From Pseudomonadota bacterium (GTDB taxonomy: Bacteria; Myxococcota_A; UBA796; SXON01): a DNA stretch of 6,128 nt. A program made the translations under genes and the position numbers. Of this stretch, positions 1 through 4,450 are shown piece after piece (positions within the stretch are counted from its first letter, which is position 1; the number at the start of each line of letters is the position of its first letter). The notes under the pieces are model-generated. The model did not search any database and was not told the DNA's origin. It saw nothing but the letters and a program-made list of their open reading frames with translations. Where the stretch lies: NCBI GenBank assembly GCA_005776735.1, contig SXOM01000510.1, forward strand, positions 1 through 6,128, written 5' to 3'.

Positions 1-98
1 GGCGCCTCCGACCCCGCCAACGCCCGCCCGGACACCGCCGCGCCCGCCGCGGCGAGCGTGGCCAGGAGCCCTCGGCGGGAGAGCTCGGGCGCGCTCAC
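1..98 (-). CDS. N-terminus of a Tat-exported protein (partial, continues off left edge)
   Basis: Only the first 32 codons are inside the window. They start at a GTG whose last two bases are the first two of the tsdA TGA stop (GTGA overlap). The peptide begins MSAPELSRRGLLATLAAAG and continues to ALAGSEA. SRRGLL at residues 7-12 fits the twin-arginine motif. A hydrophobic Ala/Leu stretch follows, and A-L-A before residue 29 fits a signal peptidase I site. The product is therefore probably exported already folded, often with a cofactor, to the periplasm. The overlap indicates translational coupling with the upstream cytochrome, so an exported redox partner is plausible. Nothing of the mature domain is visible and the enzyme class cannot be named. 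No strong ribosome binding site is seen before the GTG, which also fits coupling. Confidence 0.72.
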   Translation of the reverse strand, partial: MSAPELSRRGLLATLAAAGAAVSGRALAGSEA

Positions 99-1042
99 TT
101 CGGGGTCCCGCGCACCGACGGGGGCGCCGGCACCACCGCGAGCTCGGGCTTGGCGCGCTCGAGCACCGACGGGGGCGGGTTGTACGCTTCGTGGCCCTGT
201 GTGGCGTAGGGAACGTCGTACGGCGCGCCGCCGTTGGGCCAGTCCAGCTCCTTGGTCGGGGAGTCCGGGCGGGGGTGGCTGTTGATGAACGCCGAGAGGT
301 GGAACGCCTCTTCGAGCGTGAGCGAGCCCGGCGTGGTCTTCGGCATGAACTGCTGGATGAACGACGCCGCGCGCTCCTCACGCGCCATCGACGCGCCGAT
401 GCTGTAGCTGTCGGGACCCCAGAGCGCGGGGAACGCCCCGTCGACGCCCTTCCCCTCGGCGCCGTGACACGCGACACACCCCTTCTCGGTGTAGAGCTTC
501 TCACCCGTCGCCGCGTCGCCCTTGCCCTCGACCTTCGGGATGTCGACCCCCGGGACCTTGCCGTTCTTCGGCGCGTCGACGCTCAGGAACGCGAGGTAGG
601 CGAGCAGGTCGGTCATCTCCTGGCTCTCCGCGGGGAGCCGGCTCCCCGCCAACGACCGCGTGAAGCAGTAGTTGACGCGGTCGTGCAGCGCGATGACCGC
701 GCCGGTGCGCTCCATGTACTTCGGGAACCGGTCGTGCACGCCGAGGAGCGCGGCCGCGCCGAGCTGCCGGCCGCCATCGAGGTGGCAGCTCGAGCAGTTC
801 TGGTTGCCGGGGACGTTGTCGGGCAAGAGCTCGGCGGTCTTGGTGAACAGCTCGTAGCCCCGGCGGATCGAATCCCCGTACGGGCCCTCCGGAGCGGTCT
901 CCAGGGCAGGTGCGGTGTAGACGTCGGCCTTTCCCGGCTCGAGGAGCGGTGCGGGGACCGGTGCGGGCGGTGCAGCGGGCGGCGCAGCGGGCGGCGCTTC
1001 ACCCCCGCACGCGGCGAGAAACGCAGTCAGGGCGATCAGCAT
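95..1042 (-). CDS. tsdA: TsdA-family diheme cytochrome c lipoprotein (thiosulfate dehydrogenase / tetrathionate reductase)
   Basis: This 315-residue protein has two heme c sites, CSSCH (83-87) and CVACH (189-193). The first domain carries the TsdA/SoxA-like block: CHLDGGR, then GVHDRFPKY, then VNYCFTRSLAG. Cys126 in that block corresponds to the cysteine that is an axial heme ligand in characterised TsdA enzymes. The second is a class I cytochrome domain; Met233 (QQFMP) is a candidate distal ligand. TsdA enzymes interconvert thiosulfate and tetrathionate, and direction cannot be told from sequence. The N-terminus MLIALTAFLAAC is a short lipoprotein signal with the lipidated Cys at 12. A Pro/Ala-rich tether (about 16-35) follows, so the enzyme is probably membrane-anchored in the periplasm. 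The ATG at 1042 is preferred over an in-frame TTG at 1093: it has a GGAG five bases upstream and lies just downstream of a sigma-54 promoter that the TTG would precede. The name rests on motif recognition; another SoxA-like diheme cytochrome is the main alternative. Confidence 0.85.
   Translation of the reverse strand: MLIALTAFLAACGGEAPPAAPPAAPPAPVPAPLLEPGKADVYTAPALETAPEGPYGDSIRRGYELFTKTAELLPDNVPGNQNCSSCHLDGGRQLGAAALLGVHDRFPKYMERTGAVIALHDRVNYCFTRSLAGSRLPAESQEMTDLLAYLAFLSVDAPKNGKVPGVDIPKVEGKGDAATGEKLYTEKGCVACHGAEGKGVDGAFPALWGPDSYSIGASMAREERAASFIQQFMPKTTPGSLTLEEAFHLSAFINSHPRPDSPTKELDWPNGGAPYDVPYATQGHEAYNPPPSVLERAKPELAVVPAPPSVRGTPK
961..996 (+). repeat. 12-bp tandem repeat encoding the Pro/Ala tether of TsdA
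   Basis: Two exact copies of CAGCGGGCGGCG lie at 973-984 and 985-996, preceded by a degenerate copy at 961-972. On the minus strand they encode the PPAA-type repeats of the linker between the lipidated cysteine and the cytochrome domains. The array is coding and in frame, so copy-number change would only lengthen or shorten the tether. Confidence 0.6.
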
Positions 1043-1047
1043 GAGGG

Positions 1048-1051
1048 CTCC
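1048..1051 (-). promoter_or_regulatory. Ribosome binding site of tsdA
   Basis: GGAG on the minus strand sits five bases before the ATG at 1042. It decides the start: it places translation at the lipoprotein signal rather than at the in-frame TTG 51 bases further upstream. Confidence 0.65.
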
Positions 1052-1068
1052 GGGGTCGCTGGCGAGTG

Positions 1069-1084
1069 TGCAAGATCTGCGCCA
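1069..1084 (-). promoter_or_regulatory. Sigma-54 (-24/-12) promoter of tsdA
   Basis: The minus strand reads TGGCGC-AGATC-TTGCA. The sigma-54 consensus is TGGCAC-N5-TTGCA, so this matches with one mismatch and exact spacing. Counting from the -12 C at 1070 gives a start point near 1058 and a 5' leader of about 16 nt containing the GGAG. The adjacent upstream gene encodes a sigma-54 activator with an intact GAFTGA loop, so the context agrees. A site this close to consensus in the correct strand and position is unlikely by chance but has not been tested. Confidence 0.75.
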
Positions 1085-1120
1085 TCGGCACAAGTGGCCT
1101 CGAACCGTGCTCAGGCTCGC

Positions 1121-1171
1121 CCGATGTTACAATTCGAAACGCAGACGTTTCACACCTGATTCGTGTTTCAC
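1121..1171. promoter_or_regulatory. Candidate enhancer (upstream activator sites) for the sigma-54 activator
   Basis: This is an AT-richer stretch in a GC-rich background, 37-87 bases upstream of the -24 element. It contains four YGTTWC half-sites: TGTTAC at 1125-1130, GAAACG (reverse orientation) at 1136-1141, CGTTTC at 1146-1151 and TGTTTC at 1164-1169. Two of them form a perfect inverted repeat, GAAACG-CAGA-CGTTTC (1136-1151). GTTTCAC also recurs at 1147 and 1165, 18 bases apart. Inverted repeats at such distances are usual enhancer sites for activators with Fis-type HTH domains. Assigning them to the neighbouring activator is inference. Confidence 0.5.
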
Positions 1172-1183
1172 GACGCGGCCTCG

Positions 1184-2524
1184 TCACAGCCCCGCGCGCT
1201 TCCGCCACCGCCAGAACGTCGGGCGGCTCACGCCCAGCAGCGCCGCGGCGGCGCCGATGTCGCCGTTGGAGCGGCGGAGGGCATCCCGGACCGCGGTGGC
1301 CTCGTCCCAGGCGGGGGCGGGGGCGACGGCAGCGGGCGCGGACTCCCGGAACTCGGGCGGGAGCTCGGCGAGGGTGATCTCCGGCCCCCGAGCGACGGCA
1401 AACGCGTACTCCACCACGGTCTGCAGCTCGCGGACATGGCCCGGCCAGGGGTAGTCGAGCAGCCGCTGCATCGCGTCCGGAGCGATGCTGCGGACGTGGC
1501 GCGGCCCGCGGGTGTTGCCGTGGGCGATGAAGTGTTGCAGGAGCAGGTCGACGTCCTGCCGCCGTTCCCGTAGCGGCGGCAAGAAGATGGGAACGACCCG
1601 CAGGCGGAACATCAGGTCCTCGCGGAAGCGCCCCGCGCGCGCCTCCTCGCGGAGGGCCTTGTGGGTGGCCGCCACCACCCGCACGTCGACCGACTGCAGC
1701 TTGGTACCGCCCACCGGCGCGAAGGCCCGCTCCTGGAGCACGCGCAACAAGCGCGCCTGGACCTCCAGCGGCAGCTCGGCCACCTCGTCCAGGAAGAGGG
1801 TTCCGCCGTTGGCCTGCGCGAAGATGCCCGCCCGGTCGCTGACGGCGCCGGTGAACGCCCCCCGCACGTGGCCGAAGAGTTCGCTCTCCAGCAGGGTGGG
1901 CGACAACGACGCGCAGTTGACCGCGACGAACGGCCCCTGGCGGCGGTGGCTCAGCGTGTGGATGGCCCGGGCGACGAGCTCCTTCCCGGTACCGCTCTCG
2001 CCGCGGACCAGCACGGTGGCGTCGGTCTCCGCGACGTTGTGCACCGTTCGGAGCGCATCGAGCATGGCGGGATCGCGGGAGACGAACCCGCCGAGCTCGG
2101 CGCCCGCCTCCGTGGTGCGGCCCGCCTGGACCGCGGGGCCCGGCTGCCCCTCGGGAATCAGGACCTCGATCCCCCCGGCGAACCGCCCGTCGTCGTCGAC
2201 GAACCCCTGCCCGAACTTCCGGAACGAGACGGGCTGGCCGTCGGCACGGTGCAGGACGACCGACACGTCGGCCACGGCTCGGAACCGTTCGATGCCGCAC
2301 CCGCTGATGCATCGTTCGCACCGGACGCTCCGCAGGCAATGCGACCCGATCGCCTCTTCGGCCGAGAACCCGAGGACCTGCTCGGCGGCGCGGTTCCAGG
2401 AGAGGATGTTCCGCTGCCCGTCGACGCTGAAGACGACGGCGCCCGGGTACAGCTCGGCGAGCGCGCGGAAGCTGGCATCTACCCCGCGCTGCCGAAGCCA
2501 GGTGGACAGCGACGCACGAACCAT
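1184..2524 (-). CDS. Sigma-54-dependent transcriptional activator: PAS - AAA+ - Fis-type HTH
   Basis: A 446-residue bacterial enhancer-binding protein. Residues about 17-125 form a PAS sensor domain (GAVVFSVDGQRNILSWN), with a cysteine cluster at C63, C69, C72 and C76. The AAA+ domain (about 145-375) has Walker A GESGTGKE (175-182), the sigma-54 contact loop GAFTGA (222-227), Walker B GTLFLDE (241-247), an arginine-finger region RFREDLMFRL (299-308) and sensor II WPGHVREL (360-367). A Pro/Ala linker leads to a C-terminal Fis-like HTH (about 420-446, GVSRPTFWRWRKRAGL). All ATPase motifs look intact, so it should remodel RNA polymerase-sigma-54. There is no response-regulator receiver domain; the PAS domain is the likely input. 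Its target is probably tsdA, which follows on the same strand behind a sigma-54 promoter. The ATG at 2524 is the only convincing start, yet it has no Shine-Dalgarno match. The signal sensed is unknown; redox or a sulfur compound is an inference from the neighbour. Confidence 0.9.
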   Translation of the reverse strand: MVRASLSTWLRQRGVDASFRALAELYPGAVVFSVDGQRNILSWNRAAEQVLGFSAEEAIGSHCLRSVRCERCISGCGIERFRAVADVSVVLHRADGQPVSFRKFGQGFVDDDGRFAGGIEVLIPEGQPGPAVQAGRTTEAGAELGGFVSRDPAMLDALRTVHNVAETDATVLVRGESGTGKELVARAIHTLSHRRQGPFVAVNCASLSPTLLESELFGHVRGAFTGAVSDRAGIFAQANGGTLFLDEVAELPLEVQARLLRVLQERAFAPVGGTKLQSVDVRVVAATHKALREEARAGRFREDLMFRLRVVPIFLPPLRERRQDVDLLLQHFIAHGNTRGPRHVRSIAPDAMQRLLDYPWPGHVRELQTVVEYAFAVARGPEITLAELPPEFRESAPAAVAPAPAWDEATAVRDALRRSNGDIGAAAALLGVSRPTFWRWRKRAGL

Positions 2525-2540
2525 GAAACATCGGTAACAC
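2525..2540 (-). promoter_or_regulatory. Paired half-sites abutting the activator start codon (possible autoregulatory site)
   Basis: On the minus strand the bases before the ATG read TGTTAC-CGA-TGTTTC (2539-2525), two copies of TGTTWC nine bases apart. The 11-mer CCGATGTTTCA, which runs into the ATG, matches CCGATGTTACA at 1121-1131 in the tsdA enhancer region at 10 of 11 bases. A protein bound here would cover the activator's start, so self-repression is plausible. No clear -35/-10 promoter was recognised in the 145-base gap 2525-2669. Apart from these half-sites it is GC-rich and holds no gene that I can support. Confidence 0.35.
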
Positions 2541-2669
2541 AGTGAAATGGGCGGCGCGCCGCGACCGGCCGCGTCGAGCGGCGGGTCCTTCGGCGCGCCG
2601 CGGCCCCACGCCGCCCGCCGACGCCGACATCGACCCTCCCGCGCGCTGCGCGCCCGACCCGATCGAGGA

Positions 2670-3464
2670 TCAGCCCGGTCGCGGCGCAGCGCCCGTGGCT
2701 GCGTGCTCCACCCAGGCCACGACGGTGGCGTCGTCCACCGTGGCGGCGAGGACGGTCGCCCCGACCGGGGCCCAGGCCGGGTCGGTCGGCCCCCACACCG
2801 CGAGCGTGGGCGCGCCCAACCGCGCCGCGAGGTGGGTGGGACCGCTGTCGGGGCCGATCCACGCGCCGGCGGCGGCGGCGAGGCCGATCAGCTCGGGGAG
2901 CTCGGGGCGGTAATCGGCCCACGGCTCCAGGGGGCCGCCCACGAGCACCACCTCGAACCGCTGCGCGAGGCGGTCGCGCAGGGCGAGCCACCGGTCCAAC
3001 GGCCAGCTCCGCCGAGGATCACTCGCGCCGGGCGCCAGCACGACCGGACGACCGGGCCGGACCGGCGGTGCCGACACGCGCAGCGCGGGGTCGACCGCAC
3101 CCCAGGCCGCAGGCCACACCGAGCCGAAGTGGTCGCCCGCGCGCACCCCGGACGGCGGGCGCGCCGCGACGTGGAGGTGGAGCGGTACCGGCAACTCGGC
3201 CCGCGACGCGGCAAAACGCACGGCGAGGCCATAGCCGACGGGGTCGGCTCCACCGAACATCCACGCGCTCTCCGCACCTTCCACGTCCCAGGCGTACCCG
3301 GGGCGGCCCACGAGGTGGACCAGTGGCAAGAACCGCGGCGCGCACGCGACGTCCACCCGGCGCCCCGACGCAAAACACGCGGCCAGGACCGGAAGCGTCA
3401 GCACGAAGTCGCCGAGCGCACCGCCGCGGACGAAGAGGATCGGCCCCGGGGGTGGGCCGCTCAC
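2670..3464 (-). CDS. Family 9 glycosyltransferase (ADP-heptose:LPS heptosyltransferase-like)
   Basis: A 264-residue GT-B fold transferase of the kind that adds heptose or a related sugar to lipopolysaccharide or another surface glycan. The N-terminal GGALGDF (14-20) matches the family's G-x-G-D acceptor-side motif, with Asp19 at the place of the catalytic aspartate. PGASDPRRSWPLDRW (145-159) and IGPDSGPTHLAARLGAPT (203-220), followed by VWGPTDP (223-229), are the usual nucleotide-sugar site motifs. Known heptosyltransferases are about 320-350 residues, so this one is compact, mainly in the region between the two domains. The GTG start overlaps the TGA of the upstream radical SAM-like gene (GTGA), showing co-translation. 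An in-frame start further upstream would overlap that gene heavily and is disfavoured. Donor and acceptor cannot be read from sequence. No membrane segment or signal is seen; it is cytoplasmic or inner-face peripheral. Confidence 0.82.
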   Translation of the reverse strand: MSGPPPGPILFVRGGALGDFVLTLPVLAACFASGRRVDVACAPRFLPLVHLVGRPGYAWDVEGAESAWMFGGADPVGYGLAVRFAASRAELPVPLHLHVAARPPSGVRAGDHFGSVWPAAWGAVDPALRVSAPPVRPGRPVVLAPGASDPRRSWPLDRWLALRDRLAQRFEVVLVGGPLEPWADYRPELPELIGLAAAAGAWIGPDSGPTHLAARLGAPTLAVWGPTDPAWAPVGATVLAATVDDATVVAWVEHAATGAAPRPG

Positions 3465-4354
3465 GGCGACGGCGCGTCGACCGCGTGCAGCCGACCGAAC
3501 GCCGGGCGGCGCAGGTAGGTCGCGAACCAGCCGTCGCACCGCTCGTTGAGCGCACAGAAGCGACACTCGTCGCCCTTGTGGAACGCCACCACATCCGGAA
3601 AGAAGCACAACGCCCGTTCGCGTTGGTGGTCAGCGTCGACGTACCAGCGGTTCTGCGTCTTTCCCGCCATCGCGGCGTACTCCCCGAGAAGGCACGCGGG
3701 GAGGCCACGAATGGCCACGCGGACGCCCGCCGCCTGCAACGGCGGCACCACTTCACGGAGCACCGCCAGGGCGCGCGCCGGCGGCGGGGCCTCGCCCGAA
3801 GCCGCCACGTCGACCGGGAATGGGTAGGTGAACGTCATCGCGCCCACGCCGGTCGCGAGCGCGACGCGCGCCGCCCCTGCGAGGGTGGGCAGGGCGCCGG
3901 CGACCAGTTGGGTGTTCGCCACGGTCGCCAGACCGACCGCCCGCGCCGCCGAGAGCACCCGCGCCGCGGCGGCCAGGTTGCTTCCCGACTCGCCGACCTG
4001 CAGCGGCAGCACCAGGGTGTCGACGGGCGCACGGTCGGCGCGCAGCCCGTCGAGGTCTTCGACCCCGGCGTGCAGCGTGATGCGGGCGACCCCACGGCTG
4101 CGCGCGAACCCGCACAGCTCGCCCAGGTCCGGCCGCGAGGCGGCGCCCACGCCGCTGAGGACCAGCGCCTCGACCGGGCGCCCTCGCGTGCTGGCGGCCG
4201 TGAACCACTCGACGTTGTCCCGCACCTCGGAGGTCGGCATGGAGCGAGTGGGCACCGGCGCCCCCGCCCGCACCCGCCCCGGGTAGCTGCGCTGCAGGCG
4301 GATCTGCAGCACGCGAGGCCGCTCCACGGCGCCGGCGGGGGTCCAGGTGAGCAT
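3461..4354 (-). CDS. Degenerate radical SAM/SPASM-like protein lacking the catalytic CxxxCxxC
   Basis: A 297-residue protein with the outline of a radical SAM barrel. VLQIRLQRSYPGRVRAG (15-31) occupies the place where CNxxCxxC normally follows the first strand, but has no cysteine. VEALVLSGVGAASRPDLGEL (61-80) is the counterpart of the SGGEPTLRPDL segment with GGE changed to GVG. The C-terminal part keeps cysteines at 221 (LPACLLGEY), 250, 264, 267 and 273. C264-x2-C267-x5-C273 matches the core of SPASM/twitch auxiliary Fe-S domains. It probably cannot cleave SAM, and may be a binding or accessory protein. Neighbouring reading frames show no missing cysteine motif, so a frameshift does not explain the loss. 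It is co-translated with the glycosyltransferase. The start is uncertain: ATG 4354 is chosen, but it lacks a good ribosome site, and in-frame GTGs at 4450, 4327 and 4312 are possible. The family assignment is by pattern only. Confidence 0.55.
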   Translation of the reverse strand: MLTWTPAGAVERPRVLQIRLQRSYPGRVRAGAPVPTRSMPTSEVRDNVEWFTAASTRGRPVEALVLSGVGAASRPDLGELCGFARSRGVARITLHAGVEDLDGLRADRAPVDTLVLPLQVGESGSNLAAAARVLSAARAVGLATVANTQLVAGALPTLAGAARVALATGVGAMTFTYPFPVDVAASGEAPPPARALAVLREVVPPLQAAGVRVAIRGLPACLLGEYAAMAGKTQNRWYVDADHQRERALCFFPDVVAFHKGDECRFCALNERCDGWFATYLRRPAFGRLHAVDAPSP

Positions 4355-4360
4355 CGGGCA

Positions 4361-4374
4361 CGCGGATAACCGCG
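4361..4374. promoter_or_regulatory. 14-bp perfect inverted repeat in the divergent promoter region
   Basis: CGCGG-ATAA-CCGCG lies six bases upstream of the proposed ATG (4354) of the radical SAM-like gene. It is within the 96-base region (4355-4450) separating that gene from the divergent lipoprotein gene. It could be an operator, or a small hairpin masking the translation start. The stretch GAATTCCCTACAT (4400-4412) is the only other AT-richer part. No confident -35/-10 pair was recognised on either strand. Confidence 0.35.
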
Positions 4375-4441
4375 ACGGCGGCGCCCGGCATGGGCGCGAA
4401 TTCCCTACATCCGGGCCACGCGCGGCCGATCGGGCGGTGCC

Positions 4442-4445
4442 GAGG
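4442..4445 (+). promoter_or_regulatory. Ribosome binding site of the lipoprotein gene
   Basis: GAGG is placed five bases before the GTG at 4451. It supports a GTG start directly followed by a lipoprotein signal peptide. Confidence 0.5.
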
Positions 4446-4450
4446 TCCAC

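Noticed and set aside
1043..1093. In-frame TTG at 1093 as the tsdA start
   Set aside because: It would lie upstream of the predicted transcription start and push the lipoprotein signal inside the protein. ATG 1042 has a proper GGAG.
2552..2602. Two copies of CGGCGCGCCGCG (2552-2563 and 2591-2602) as a regulatory repeat
   Set aside because: Low-complexity GC sequence of a kind that recurs throughout such genomes; no link to a promoter or gene end was seen.
999..2630. Long open frame on the minus strand covering the activator gene in another frame
   Set aside because: Its translation is arginine/proline/alanine-rich low complexity, typical of a shadow frame in GC-rich DNA. The overlapping frame has full AAA+ motifs.
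2641..2653. GC hairpin (GCGCG-CTG-CGCGC) just after the glycosyltransferase stop as a terminator
   Set aside because: It has no run of T after the stem on the minus strand, and short GC palindromes are expected at this base composition.
1661..3518. Long plus-strand open frames opposite the activator and the glycosyltransferase
   Set aside because: No recognisable domains, skewed Arg/Gly/Pro composition, and antisense to genes with clear family motifs.
4240..4320. A frameshift hiding the missing CxxxCxxC of the radical SAM-like gene
   Set aside because: The other two minus-strand frames in this stretch contain no cysteine-rich motif, and the frame continues cleanly on both sides.
3068..4369. 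433-codon plus-strand open frame opposite the glycosyltransferase and the radical SAM-like gene
   Set aside because: Arg/Pro-rich shadow frame. The minus-strand frames have a GTGA overlap and coherent motifs.
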